64,000 nucleotides of DNA from positions 23,829,001 to 23,893,000 of the forward strand of contig NC_073354.2 in NCBI RefSeq assembly GCF_027580225.2, given 5' to 3'. Positions 24,761 through 36,912 of this stretch are shown here, in pieces. The translations under genes and the position numbers were made by a program. Within the stretch, counting starts at the first letter, position 1; the number at the start of each line of letters is the position of its first letter. This DNA is from Misgurnus anguillicaudatus. Its lineage: Eukaryota > Chordata > Actinopteri > Cypriniformes > Cobitidae. Under the pieces are notes generated by a model. It had not been told where the DNA came from. It did not search any database and saw nothing but the letters and a program-made list of their open reading frames with translations.

Positions 24761-25150
24761 TAGACCCCTTCACGGTTCACGTCACAGGCAGTTTCCACTG
24801 CGCATGTCAGGGTCAGAAAAGCCATTACAGCAGATAGAGTTGCGTATTATTCGGTATCGTCAAAAATGCCTACTTACGTCGTGGGTTGTGAAAATCGCAC
24901 CAGGTTTTTCGTTAAGTTTTCGCGATTCATGCAGAATCTCAAAAACAAAAAAATACAACATCTGCAGCTGCAAGCAATTAACGTGCAGACTGGAACAATG
25001 CAAATATCAAAGAGGCTTGTGTTTGTTGTGTTCACTTCATTTGAGGTAAGTCATAATTTTTCAGCCCTGTTAGATTACATTATAAAGCCTGGATGGTATG
25101 AACAGTTTGACCCCATGTCATTCAATGTTTACAAACGTTGAAGGGGTCTA
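24761..25150 (+). mobile_element. TA-flanked short transposon carrying a THAP-like exon
   Basis: The ends TAGACCCCTTCACG and, inverted, TAGACCCCTTCAACG are flanked by TA on both sides. The 390-bp element contains a broken THAP-like coding exon with a splice donor, so it appears to be an internally deleted derivative of an autonomous transposon. Confidence 0.7.
24866..25045 (+). pseudogene. Degenerate THAP-domain exon
   Basis: The ATG at 24866 starts MPTYVVGCENRTRFFVKFSR, resembling the N terminus of THAP zinc fingers (MPxxC.V.GC.NR...F.RFP). In another frame, RADWNNANIKEACVCCVHF follows, matching the W and C-x2-H-F end of the C2CH finger. A donor, GAG followed by GTAAGT, lies at 25046. The first zinc cysteine is missing and a frame change separates the halves, so it is dead. 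THAP domains serve as DNA-binding modules in P, Kolobok and related transposases. Confidence 0.55.
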
Positions 25151-25154
25151 TATT

Positions 25155-27845
25155 ACTCTCCCATATGTGAAACTACAAGTGTCGGGGGCAGCAGCAGAAA
25201 GTTGTGAGAAGAAAACACTCATATTTTTGGTGTGTCACGTGTCTTATTTTAAAAATGGTCTTTCTTTTTACAAAGACTTTAATTCCCAAAAGGACAAATA
25301 CAAGACAATGAGATAAAAAATAAAACTGTCCTACTTTCTTAATATAAGTGAAGCAAGTGATTTGTCTCAGGAAGTCAAACATCAGCACAGCATTGTGCAC
25401 CAATAAAATAATGCTGGAGACTTGTCTGATTTTTTTAAACATTCCAGAATCAAACAAGTCAGTTTTGCAGAAACAAGTTCCACTTTTATATTTTACATCT
25501 TTAACAGGAAAATTACATGATATTAACACGAGACAGTTATTTAACACATGCAAATGCAACAGTTGACCAGTTCATAAGAAAACTGATACATTAGGATGTT
25601 AAAGTTAAAAAAATTCTGCCTCTCTTTCAGTGCACATTCTTTGTGATTGAACTGTGATTGAGATGTCTATAATGTGTAACAATTGAAACAACAGTGAAAG
25701 TAAATGAGTAAATGTCTTCATGACACATAAAATATATGAAAAGTCAAGTGGAGTTATTTATATAACACTTTCGGGGACATTTTAAAGCTTGAATGGTTTT
25801 CTGGTTACCATGAGAGTGGATGGTGACCAAAATCCCAAACAACACAAAAAACTCCAAGAAAATCTGTGTTTCGGTTCTGAAGAACAATGAAAGTCATTTG
25901 GGTTGAGTAAATAATAATACAGTTTTTATTTTTTGTGTGAACTATCCCTTGAAATAATAAATAACTGTTTAATTCTTTTCGCATGTTCAAGACAAAAGCG
26001 GCACTAACTGTGTCAGATCACCAGTTACAAATGTACCCTGCATCCGCTGCATGTAGTGAGGAGAGGACAAATAAAAACAGAAGGAACAAAAAGCTGAAAA
26101 TAAACAAATACACAAACACACACCCACATGCACTTGATATGTTAGTGAAGCTGCAAACAAGGTCTCTGGTTTAGCTGAGGATGATTAAAGCCCCAGTGTG
26201 ACAGGAACACCAGACCAGAATAAAAACAGATATGATGACCAAAACAGTGTCATAACACATTAGACTACAGTTCTGCTGTTAGAGAAGAAAGGAACAAGAG
26301 AGAAAAGAAGAAAATCTGTGTGTTCACATACATCAGAAGACCAGGGCTGCATGGTATCTCACTAAAGCGTCACGCTCTTAATGTCTCCATCACACGGTCA
26401 AACTTGCTTTGATTTCGCAGTTAATTAGCATAATGGCATAATTAGCACTGTTAGCATAATTAGCACTGTCCTTGCATACTTGGACAAAACATACAGAGAG
26501 AGAAAATAAAGCAAAGAACAAAGTGTAAAGTTCTAAGTGTGTATATACTGACATGGTTGTCATGACTTATGACTGATGGCTTAAGGGAGGAGAATGACAA
26601 AAAAGACACTGCCTGACTCACTGAGAACTGATGCTAATAAACTTAATCTGGATCATTGCTACTATCACGTATAGTCTGATGGTGATTATGAGAAAGAGAG
26701 AGACTGACACAAACAAGTTGAATGTCAGTACCCACCCTTTGCCAAAGGTTTATTGATTTGGTTGTGTGCCAAGGATGGTCAGGCCTGATGTTTAGATACA
26801 GTATGAATAATATAAATAGGCCATCTGTGTCACTTAACGTCCATTAGAGTGTGTATATTTCAGCATTTTTTCAAGGGAAATCTAAACTTCATTTTTGGCA
26901 TTTGGCTCGGTTTATACATAACAGCTATCGCTCTATTTCAACCCTTTGATTAAACTGTAAAGGGAGGCAGTCACAGTAGTTTTAATAGACTCCATGAAAT
27001 AGTGTGATAAGCACAGTTTTCTTTCCCATAAAAACAATCATAAAATTTAGTGCAACCACCTTTTAAAGAGATGCAGAGTCACAGCTACAATCTTCAGAAC
27101 CTCATAAACACCCAACACTGCCAGTGTATTAAACATTGGCTATGTTGATCCACCATGTGCTGTTAATCTGTTTTTCTGCACACCGTTATTGAATAAGATC
27201 AGTTCAAGGTGAAGTGCAGGCTGAGGTATCTGCACCGTTTCTAGAGAAATCACAATGTAATGCATTAATCTGACTGATATAAAAACAAAAAACACGTAGT
27301 TATCCAGGTATGAAGCCCTTCTAAAGTTACAATCAGCTGTGTAAGGGTGTGCTCTTCTGAAAGGAGGTATTAAAGGTGTAACCAGGACTATTGCTCATTT
27401 ATATGTGTAATGTATCATCCTGACAGTGGTGAGATAGCCCTAGAAGCAAGGTCACTAGGTTAATTTACATTAAAAGGCACTAAACCTTAGGGGCTAGACC
27501 TGTGTAGAAAATATGTATCTTCTTTTGTGAAAAAAAAGTATTTTGTGAAATGTTACACAGTTTGACCCAGACAGATAAGTGAACTCAAAGCTCTGGAACC
27601 GAGAAAAAGGGTTGGAAAACTACTGGCTAAAGAAAGTCCTGCCACACAACAATTTGTCACCGGTCAAGAACAAAACAATATCAAGAACCTGCTCCAAGTT
27701 CTATGAACCCAATACTGTCTAATGGGGAAGGGGCCCAAACCTTAATTAAACATCATACACACAGACAAATAAATACCCAATGTTGTTGTGGTAACTTCTA
27801 AGATAGGCTGTGAGACCAGCCTGAAACCACGCATATTTGACATCA
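25155..27845. other. No gene recognised
   Basis: AT-rich intronic DNA. At 26420-26470 there is a short repeat of TTAGCATAAT/TTAGCACTG units. The 128-codon minus frame at 25173-25559 has no domain and overlaps other frames, so it is rejected. Confidence 0.4.
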
Positions 27846-27850
27846 CAATT

Positions 27851-28645
27851 GGGTGATTCATGCAAAATTAGACTTGTGAGGTGTCATGAAACATTTTGAT
27901 AAAAGAAGTACATGCAAAGTAAGGGTATCAAAATAAGAAGCATACAGTTACAAATTTTTCATGTACTATTTTGCACATGATTTCAAATGACATCATACAA
28001 ACCAATTTTGTTATTTTTTCCACATTTAAGTTTTTATTATCGCAACGTGTCCATGACTGGATTTGGGTTCTTTGACATGGAAGTATTTATAATTAAAAAA
28101 ATCTAAAAAGTAAAAAGCTTCAGTGCATGTTATACTAAAATACAATTACAGTAAAGAAACATGTGGTATTTGGTGATCAACGGTAAATGTAGAGAATAAT
28201 AAGGACTATAAATGTGTCAAAGACCAATTTTCTCATCCTCCGCAACAATTTTTAATCATTTTTAAGCCCTCAAGGAACAAACATTTTCAAAAAAAAATTA
28301 GCTTGAAGGGACATCATTGACTGTGACACTCAAGATGGCAACCAGGTAAGCAGTTCAATTTTTTCTCTCCAGATAAAAGTTGAAATTTTGTTTTAAAACT
28401 TTTTAGTTCTCATTACCGAAACATGAGTTTGTAAATTAATATATTTAATGTAATATCATGTTGCGGTAATGATAATTTTTGATAATGATAATATAAATTT
28501 TTTTTACAATTCTATAGGAAATATTTTTTAAATCCTCTAAAAATAATGGTTATAATAAGTTCAGACCTTAAACTTATATGTGAAAAAAAAATTGGCTTCA
28601 AGGATGCTGGACACCTTCTAAGTCTGGATTTTGTGAGAATCACCC
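27851..28645. mobile_element. DNA transposon with GGGTGATTC ends
   Basis: The termini GGGTGATTCATGC and GAGAATCACCC are inverted over GGGTGATTC, with ATT/AAT just outside. The left half has a second, truncated copy at 17881-18284. Inside, CAAGATGGCAACCAGGTAAG (28330-28349) has the form of a start codon followed by a splice donor, perhaps the remains of a first coding exon. Confidence 0.6.
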
Positions 28646-28649
28646 AATC

Positions 28650-29172
28650 GATTAAAGCATGGCTTAATGTAAAAAGTGTGTGTGAGGTATAATGAGTTAT
28701 TGGGGGACTTTTATCCTTTTTATCTGAAAAACAGTAGTTTTAGGAAAGGACAGGAAAGGACGAGGTATAAAAAGGGGTACATGACTAGCAAGGGGCCTCA
28801 AGCAGGGAATCAAACTCGGGTTGAGAAAGAACAACTTTAAATTTAAATAGAAAAGAAAGGTGTGTATGTGTAAAGTCAAGGAAAAAAAATACACAGCAAC
28901 TACCAAGACAAATGTTGGTTTTCATAATGATAAAAGTGATAAATGTAGGTATGTCTCGTTGTGTGTTTGCAGTGAGAGAAGGCAATTAGTTTCTTTTGTC
29001 AACTGAATGGGATTTCCCATTGAATATTATACAAACTGCTATACTAGCTATTTATAAAGCTGAATGTGTGTGGAAATACTGCATCCTCTTTAAAGAAAGC
29101 AGCAGAAATGTGCAGAAGGGGAGTTTTGGGTGGGGTGCCATAATAGTAGTGTTCCACCTCATGTGAAAAGTG

Positions 29173-29217
<45 letters not shown>

Positions 29218-29514
29218 GCAGCCCTGCTTGGCACCAAATTGTCTCTCTAGTGTGATAAAGGGTAAATATTGGCAGAGGTAGATGCTGATAATTCTCTGGT
29301 GGCTTCACTTCCCCTTAACTGATCTTATCACACAAACACACACAATAACACACCCTACTACTCTGATGGCAAACAGCTACACAGAATGAGAGGAAATAAA
29401 ACTCAGATATCCCACATCTCTAAAACAATCTTTGAGTAATGAACATGATCCAAACTCAATGCAAGCAGAGATTATTGGGCATCAGATGTTGTCAAATATT
29501 ACATAACAGAGGTG
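28650..29514. repeat. Intron with a (CA)n microsatellite
   Basis: The perfect CA repeat covers about 29174-29214. The remaining sequence is AT-rich with no recognisable gene; small minus frames at 28697-28985 lack features. Confidence 0.6.
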
Positions 29515-30525
29515 TATATGAAGAGTTTGGTTCCAAAACGCAATAAATCCATTTTGACAAATTTCGGTAAAAACGTGTTTTCTATACCAAGAAAGTGACA
29601 AGATGAAAACTACTATTTTCTGTTACAAACTTTCACATAGCATCTTTAGGTTATAAAAACATAAAAAATTCAAATCCATAACTTGATTTTCAAAGATTTA
29701 TTATAAAAATGGATTATTTTTTCCACAAAATGCAATAAATCCATGACAAGTTTTTATTAAAATGCTATAAATCCATTGAATCAATCGCCTATATAAATGT
29801 GCATTCATCTTTGCCATGTTATATTCATTTAGTTGACTAGTTGTACACACTAATTAAAAATATAAACATTAATGTCATTAATCAAAACACTTACTTTGTG
29901 ATATTAAGAAGTCATCGGTTAAACTTAACGTTTTTCAAAGCGATCAGCTGTAAAATGTTTTGGTCCTGCTCGATTTTCGTTGACTTTGAGTAAAATTATG
30001 GAAAGTTTTTCATAAGATCCCCTGGGTTCAATGTGTTATGACAGTAACTTGATGCTGTCGGCCCGGCCAAACAAGCACCGGTCTCCCGAGTTCCTCTGCG
30101 TAAATTATTAGATGTTGATGGTTTACGTTTCTTTTCCGTCACAGAAAACTATCACAGGTTTATCAATGCTATCAAAGTATTATTTTGTTTTTGTTTGTTT
30201 GGTGATCACGAAGTACATAGTAGATGAGGAAAACTAGGATTCTGTGTACTCAACGCGCCGCCATTCGTTGTTTACATTGCGTGAGGTGCGCTGTAATCTG
30301 TGGAGGAGTGGATTTATGGCATTCTGTAGAAAAGGGGGAGTGGCGTTTATTGCATTTTGGGAAAAAAGGGAGAAAAGATGACAGAATAACACTGCGGAAA
30401 TTGGATTTTGCATAAAATTAAGAATTTACTTTATAATACTGACCTGATATAATACTGATTCTGGCAGTAACTCATTTTTTTCAAAAATGGCGTTTATTGC
30501 GTTTTGGAACCAAACTCTTCATATA
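29515..30525. mobile_element. 1-kb DNA transposon with 33-bp terminal inverted repeats
   Basis: Both ends begin TATATGAAGAGTTTGGTTCC and stay matched through AAAACGCAATAAA. The phrase GCAATAAATCCAT recurs in the left subterminal region (about 29550 and 29730, with a variant near 29762), and TTTATTGCATTTTGG and TTTATTGCGTTTTGG occur on the right. No transposase is seen; the 63-codon plus frame at 30224 is unsupported. Confidence 0.75.
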
Positions 30526-31214
30526 TATTTACAGCGAAAGATGTGAAAAAGAGGTGGATAAAAATGAACAAAAAAACTATTCTGGGAGACGCCTATAAAA
30601 ACAGAAAAGTGTCATTTTACAATTAATTTGAGATCTTTAGTTGCTGTCACCCTTGTTGACTTTTTAATGCAGTGATTAACAAATAAAACCACTTCAATGG
30701 CTTGGCACAGTGAGTTTCTTTGGTGAAACGATGGTATTGGTTTTTGCTTTTAGGAGCCAGTGGCTAAAGTAAATCTGTCTAGAGGCAAACTCTGAAATTA
30801 AAACAAAATATCTAAACAACTCCCGTCTGAAAGATGTGCCTTAGTATTTTATATATGGAACAAACGTAGGCACACAAACCGCACAGAAACAGAAAGACGC
30901 CACAGACATCAAACACACACACGCAAGCTATCAGCCAACAACCACAGTATAAAACCAACATACTCAAAAACAATTTATATCATATTCCCTTTCAAAATCT
31001 TAGCTTGTTCTTCTGTAAGGATACAGGATTCTCTTGAGTACTGTTAGTCACACAGACCTTTACCTCTGTGACCCCTTCAGAGTCTAGAGGGCTGATATTT
31101 AGATATGTTGCCCTGACTCAACCCAAGCAGTTATACCTTGTCAGTCTGTTCTGCATTAAAGGGCAACTTCCATTTAAACACCAGCTTAGAAATCGTCTGA
31201 CCAAACCAGTAGCG

Positions 31215-32009
31215 CCTCACTGCAGAACACGACATCCAGGGGGCGAGGTTGGATTCAGATCCAGGGGGTGGGGCTGTATCCAGGTCCAAAGATCTCTTCC
31301 CACTGCATTTTGATTGGTCGGCAGTTTTAGCACAAGTCATAAACTTCTTGTTGCGTTATAATTTCTGCACCGAGTCGTAACTAAATTAAGTTATTCTTTT
31401 GACGGAAAAACAAACTTTACTTATGACTACAATAAAAGTAGTGCATTCAAGGTTTTTTGCTATGTTTTGGAGTAAAACATTTCACGAGTGATCTTACCAC
31501 GCGCAGTTTAATACCCATGAATGCATACAGTAAAATATGCATAGTTATTAACATATATGGCATGTTATTTAGAAATTAATAAATTGAGTGTTTATCTTGT
31601 ATGGACTATGAACTTGTTTAAACGCGTCTTAGCTTACAGCCATTAGGAAACGGTTTCCCTCGCAGAAGGTTTACTTTTCTTACAAATGTGCTAAAAAAAG
31701 ATATAAAATAAAATAGTGTTTTTACTCGTATACGAATAGCCATTTAATAAGTGGGATATCACCCTGTCTGGAACGTGTCCTCCCCTTAGACCTAACTGTG
31801 ATCATTGCTCAATTATGAATCTTTCTCGACTATATTATTAATCAAACTTAAATAGATAAGAGCAAATGTTGGTGACCACAGGTTGCAACTAATTGCAGGC
31901 TACAACAATGCAAATATACTGGTTCATTTGGTCGAGCAAAGTATATAAAGTGGGAGTAGTTGGACCTAGACCCAACCTCGCCCCCTGGATGTCGTGTTCT
32001 GCAGTGAGG
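31215..32009. mobile_element. MITE-like element with 38-bp perfect terminal repeats
   Basis: CCTCACTGCAGAACACGACA continuing to GGGGGCGAGGTTGG (31215-31252) is exactly mirrored at 31972-32009. It is 795 bp with an AT-rich noncoding core. No TSD was recognised. Confidence 0.8.
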
Positions 32010-32014
32010 ACCAT

Positions 32015-34560
32015 CTCGACTAAACGAAAACTTTAATATTTTATTAAGGCTTTTGAAAATAAACCATATGAAGCATATATTTTTTTATTCCATTAAAAAT
32101 ACTTTCTAGGGTAAAAAAACATGAAATGAGTGTATGGAACTTAAAATCCAAACAGGCAGCTTGGGCTTGGACTAAGAGAGTCTTGACACAATTTGTCATG
32201 GTTCAAGGCTTCACTCTGTAGGAGCCATCAACACAGTCATAGATCTGTTACTACTGACATTTCACTGCATGCGTGGTGGGAAAGTGTGGCTAAAGCTTCA
32301 AACAGACAAGCAATTTCTATTGGCATGTTCACTGATTTTCTAAGTGGAATATTTCCCCTCAGTTTAATAAAAACATCATTTCAATCAGTCAGAGCATATT
32401 TATATTCAGATGTTTTGAGAAACGTGCTGTGGCTAACCGCTTTTTTCCAAAGGTGGAAATAGTGGCAAAATTTATGATTAACTTGAAAAGCATTGAATAC
32501 ACAAAGTCAAAACACAACAAGTAAATATCAAAAGCCAAAACAACTGTAGATTCTATGTACGTGACCCCAGAGGAAGCTTGGCAGGTGAATACTTTGGCAG
32601 CATAAAGTTGTGGCAGCTATTGTAATTTATTAAACACTCCTAAGGAATAAAAATTCGATAAAATTAAAAATGTTCAGGGATTCTCAATCTAATGTATATA
32701 GAATACATAAAGCAAACACCAAACTTTGTCCAGACCAATAGTTTATAGAATAGAGTTAGTAGTCAAATTAGCTGTCGCACAATTAGCATAACTATTCATC
32801 AGACATCAACTTTTAATATTTCTGCTATAATCGTCAGTTATAATACACTGCCCAAAATGTAGGCCTATGTGATATTTACTCTACACTTTACACTTAAGTT
32901 CTTGTATATTCTATTCATATATGGTGGGTAAAAAACTCTAGCATTACCATGATTTAAGATGTCCCAGATGTGCACAGCATCACATTTCAACAGATTAAGG
33001 GTGAGAAGGGGACAGACACTTAAATATTAGACATGCATTTAGATTGTGGGTGAACTACGCATTAAGTCTGGATTTCTCATCTACCCTGTCTGCTTTGAAG
33101 AAACGTAATGGCTGCTGTCTACTGAGCACTTCAATCAAAGAGGGGAAAATGTTAGAATAAGTCATAGCACAGTGTGTTACAAATACAAATTCAGACATAT
33201 GCTTTCACACACACACATTCATTTAGATACAGTAAATGAATGCTTAGACAGGTAGTCTCTTTAATCCTCCAGCCATTATTAACAATCAGAATTGTTGGCT
33301 TAATTAGGTTAATTGCTCTGGGAATCTCAGTACCCGTCTACAGGGCGCCACTCAGATTCAGACATCGAGTGGCGTCTTCATATGAGTCTATTGTCCATGT
33401 TTATGCATTTGGGAACAACTGACCCATTTAAAATGATCTACATGAACGCAACTGATCAGTGGCGTCTGTCACAGGCCTGAGATCAGTGGTCTATTAATAT
33501 TTCAACCAAACTAAAATAGTAATGTACACACATGTACATGTACACACATGTGAATAGCTGTAAGGGTAAACCTTAGCATTGTGTAGTACGTTTATTTTTG
33601 GGTAAGTTTGAGCATTGGTAATAGTGATGCTTGCATTATACCTTACTGGAAAATAAAAATATTAACAAAGGATTTTTCTAGCCAAACAAATGACATTTAA
33701 AGGCCATTTGATTGCCCTTTACAAAATGCGCCACTTGAAAAGATGAAGTAAAAATGAAGATTAGAATTATGAATTAATGTCACTTCATTCCCAGGCTCTC
33801 TCTTACACACACGCACACACATTCACAAACATCTATTTGCTGCTAATATTGGCAACATATCACTCTGCTTGCTGGACAACTGTGTAAGACAGAGCAGGGG
33901 GGTCAAGAGAGGTTATGTGATGGATCTTTCCAGAACGTGACAGCGAGAGAACATGTCTGATGAGAGTAGGAAAAGTGCTCTTCAAATGCCAACCTCCATC
34001 ACAGAGAGGTCACATCAGAGCATTGCGGGTAATGTGCCACACGGCGGGAAGGTCATTTAGGTTGAAGCCTGATAATGAGAAACCAGAATCCAACCCGCAC
34101 AACAGGACCGAACAAGACATTACTCACAACAGAATAATCTAGCAATGCCAAGTAACTATTCTTCCTGTCTGACAATTTACACAATAGAACAACTTACTAG
34201 ATCAAAGCATCAGTAGGTACCACAGAGCTATGCCCAAACTAAACCCAAAACATTCTGGAACAGTTATATAATTTTACAGTATTGTTTATTGAAAAAGCTT
34301 TAGTTTTAAATAAGTGAAGTGTTCAGATGCAAAACCATCCACGTGTTTTCTTGTAAATTAGCATTTTTTCATCAGGCTGCTATGTTTGGGTTCAGTAATT
34401 TCACATTAATGGCAATGAGAAGATTATTAATGCCTTATGTTCACAAATGTCACTTAATTAGTAATTTCATTGGTATTTAACAAATTTGAAGTCTTTTCTG
34501 CAAAACCCTTTAAGTACATGCATTTAGGTAAAAACCTCCACTTCTAAGAAATGCACTTCT
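32015..34560. other. No gene recognised
   Basis: Intronic AT-rich DNA with a small ACATGTAC-type palindromic repeat near 33527-33550. No exon could be supported. Confidence 0.4.
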
Positions 34561-34581
34561 TTGGACAAGACATAGTAAACT

Positions 34582-34795
34582 GCACTGAAAAAAATGGACT
34601 TAGTGGGTCTTTGAATTTAAATAAAATAAACATGTATATGCAACACAAAATATTTATATTCCTTGTGTAAACATAATTTAATTGATTAGGATTAAAATGT
34701 TTTGTTTGAATGTAGAATGAACACATTATTCTCACGTTGATTAAAATTGATTGAATTGAATACTAAAATCAATAAAATTGAGTTTGCACACAAAA
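34582..34795. repeat. Possible MITE fragment
   Basis: It starts GCACTGAAAAAAATGGACTT, a terminus style also seen inverted at 18873 and at 39292-39306 (TTTTTTTTCAGTGTG). The opposite end is not clear. It is AT-rich and noncoding, directly upstream of the antisense gene's first exon. Confidence 0.35.
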
Positions 34796-34804
34796 CGGCA
34801 CCTC

Positions 34805-34950
34805 TTGAGCAGTAGGTGGCAGTAAAGCTGAATGAGAAGGACGTCGATTGCCATAAAAGAAGAATAAAGATCGTTTGTTTTGGGCGCCAAAATAAAGACT
34901 CAGCACAGTCAGTCAGAAGAACTCCCTCAGACGGACACCACGTTATTAAA
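34805..34950 (+). other. Putative noncoding first exon of an antisense intronic gene
   Basis: A short GC-richer block starts near GCAGTAGGTGGCAGT (34809-34823) and continues through GCCATAAAAGAAGAATAAAG to a consensus donor, TTAAA followed by GTAAGTTC, at 34951. The combination of a GTAGGTGGCAGTA-type motif with a following AAGAAGA stretch is, in my recollection, common at the starts of small fish genes and repeats. It precedes three more exon-like blocks on the plus strand. The exon start is a guess; the donor is seen directly. No long open frame crosses it. Confidence 0.4.
34809..34823 (+). promoter_or_regulatory. CTCF-like motif
   Basis: GCAGTAGGTGGCAGT agrees at 14 of 15 positions with the degenerate CTCF core CCASYAGRKGGCRSY as I recall it. 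It sits at the proposed start of the antisense gene. Binding is inference. Confidence 0.4.
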
Positions 34951-35536
34951 GTAAGTTCTATTATTTATTTATGTTCGCTTCATATATCTTCACTAGATAG
35001 ACTATTTTTTTTACAATATGTAGCCATTGCAATGACTTGTAGTAAATATTAGTTTGGAGGAGGTTGGTGGAGTAAGTTAACGTTACAGTCAGTCAGGACA
35101 AATAAAACGCTAATCAAAAGTTATTCTGTCCAGAGTAACGTTATCCATGTAAGTAATTTACCAGATAATATCATTTGACTACATTAATAATGACATTGCG
35201 TATTAAACAAACTGTCTGCTTAATCAGATGATGAACAGACCCGCGTCAGTTATTCGTGACTTCACTACGCCACGAGCAACACTTGATTATATTAGAAAAA
35301 GCTTTTTTAAATGTCTCGCGTGACGTCTGGTATATTCACTGAAAAATAATGGCTTTGAAGTGGCCACACCTTAAAGCTGACGTTTTCAGAAGAGAACCTT
35401 GTTTTAAGATCTCATTTTGTCCAACATTGCGTCCTATGACAGATATAATACTTATTTCATTATTGCTCTGTGTATGTGTGGTCTTAATCATTTGAGGTTA
35501 TGTGTTGATTTCTCCTCTGAATATTTCCTCTTATAG

Positions 35537-35576
35537 GTCCATCATCCTTGCATGCGCTACACACTCAAAAACATTG
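35537..35576 (+). other. Putative 40-bp second exon of the antisense intronic gene
   Basis: The block is bounded by a pyrimidine-rich acceptor (tcctcttatag) and a consensus donor (GTAAGTC at 35577). It contains an ATG that would open a very short upstream ORF, terminating soon after splicing to 35709. It lies between the proposed first exon and the coding exon. It is supported only by splice signals. Confidence 0.35.
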
Positions 35577-35712
35577 GTAAGTCATTTCTTTCACTTTTGT
35601 ACTGCTGTTAGGAGCTATATCTTATTTTTGTAACTAATATAACGTTACATGTATTATTCTTTGACTCGCAGTACTCAAATATACAATGGTTGGTTAATTT
35701 GTTTTCAGATAA

Positions 35713-35856
35713 ATGCTGAATTTAAAAGAATCACTACTGTCTAATGTTCCTGCGTGTCACCTGGACCTCCAATCCAAAAACCTGATGAAACTCTTCTATC
35801 AGAAAGGAGGACAGCTAGCAAAAAGACTTCAAACAATTAATGATCAAATGACAGAA
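35713..35856 (+). CDS. Small antisense gene, first coding exon (48 codons)
   Basis: After an acceptor (gttttcag, AG at 35707-35708), an ATG at 35713 opens a frame that stays open for 48 codons to a consensus donor, GAA followed by GTAAGTAA, at 35857. The peptide starts MLNLKESLLSNVPACHLDL and includes YQKGGQLAKRLQTI. No other frame of this exon is open throughout. The exon ends in phase 0. The next exon in phase 0 adds only GIDEVSISEVI and a stop, giving a predicted 59-residue product. I do not recognise this half. It may be the upstream part of the same fish family as the following exon. Confidence 0.45.
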
Positions 35857-35980
35857 GTAAGTAATATAGATTCATAGACATAAAAATGTGTAAACATTGT
35901 TGGAAGTACAGAACATTTAGTATGTTTTAGTTACAACATCTTTTGGCACACAGGTCATTAAAACACCTGGGAAGATTTAA

Positions 35981-36293
35981 AGGGGTAGTTCACCCAAAAA
36001 TAAAAATTCTCATCACTTACTCCCTATCATGTTGTTACAAACCTGTATAAATGTCTTTGTTCTGATGAACACTAAGGAAGATATTTTGAGGAATGTTTGT
36101 AACCAAACCAATCATAAGCCCCATTCACTTCCATAGTGGGGAAAAATAATACTATTGAAGTGAATGGGGCTCATGAACAGTTTGGTTGCAAACATTTCTC
36201 AAAATAAATAACTTCCTTCGTGTTCATCAGAACAAAGACATTTATACAGGTTTGTAACAACATGAGAGTGAGAAAATGAGAGAATTGACTTTT
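35981..36293. mobile_element. Fold-back MITE inside the antisense gene's last intron
   Basis: The left arm (AGGGGTAGTTCACCCAAAAA through ATGTCTTTGTTCTGATGAAC and AAGCCCCATTCACTTC) is mirrored by the right arm (GAAGTGAATGGGGCTC...GTTCATCAGAACAAAGACAT). TTAA precedes the left end (35977-35980). The right terminus is eroded. This is a very common cyprinid MITE type. Confidence 0.75.
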
Positions 36294-36578
36294 GCTGTGA
36301 TTGTCAGGTATGGTAGCACACACTCGAAATGTGGCCTCTTTATTTAACTCATCCCAGTGTAGTGAACGCGCGCACACACACCCGGAGCAGTGGACAGTGC
36401 AGCTGCCTTGCTTTGTAACCCATGTATTTGTAACCAATTGTAACATGCTGTGGCAATGCACATGGGTCTGTATACTTATATTTATATTTGTTTGCATTGT
36501 ACTAATTTCCAATGACACTTTTATTGTAACAGTAACCTTTTTTCTGTTTCTGTAACTACATTTGTTTGTTTTGTACAG

Positions 36579-36816
36579 GGCATTGATGAAGTCAGCATCA
36601 GTGAGGTCATTTGAAGACACCAATGTTGGGATTTGTGCTCTCAAACAACATGCTTCTTGTGATGAAGAAGAGGATCTTTGTATAGTCCTGGAAGCCATGA
36701 AGGTGTTGCAACATCGTGCCATGTTGTTTGAGCTGATGTATGCCTTAAACCTGAGCTATCCTGATCTCCGCTTTATTTTTGAGGAAATCCAAAAGATTTT
36801 AATGGAACTGCATTGA
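36579..36816 (+). pseudogene. Last exon encoding a fish SAMD3-like family C-terminal domain; frame broken at the junction
   Basis: An acceptor (ttttgtacag) precedes this exon at 36579. One frame is open to a TGA at 36814-36816 and reads ALMKSASVRSFEDTNVGIC, then a central LCIVLEAMKVLQHRAM, then YALNLSYPDLRFIFEEIQKI and LMELH. The YALN.SYP..L.(F/Y).FE..QK(I/V)LMEL pattern is one I associate with a multicopy, uncharacterised fish protein group often labelled SAMD3-like; this is recollection, not a search. The frame is one base out of register with the preceding exon, because GGG rather than GG follows the acceptor AG, so the spliced message would stop after 11 codons. An ATTAAA signal at 36913-36918 could end the transcript. 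The choice is between a recently broken gene, an alternative splice or a sequence error. Confidence 0.5.
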
Positions 36817-36912
36817 GAGTAACTTTAACGAACAGTTTCTTTCAGTGAAAGGATCAGAAAGACTGTGCTGCTCATTTTTGACTTTGTTTATCTGTTTTAA
36901 GTGTTTTCTCTT

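Noticed and set aside
36171..36722. 183-codon minus-strand frame
   Set aside because: Spans the fold-back MITE and runs antisense to the better-supported plus-strand exon.
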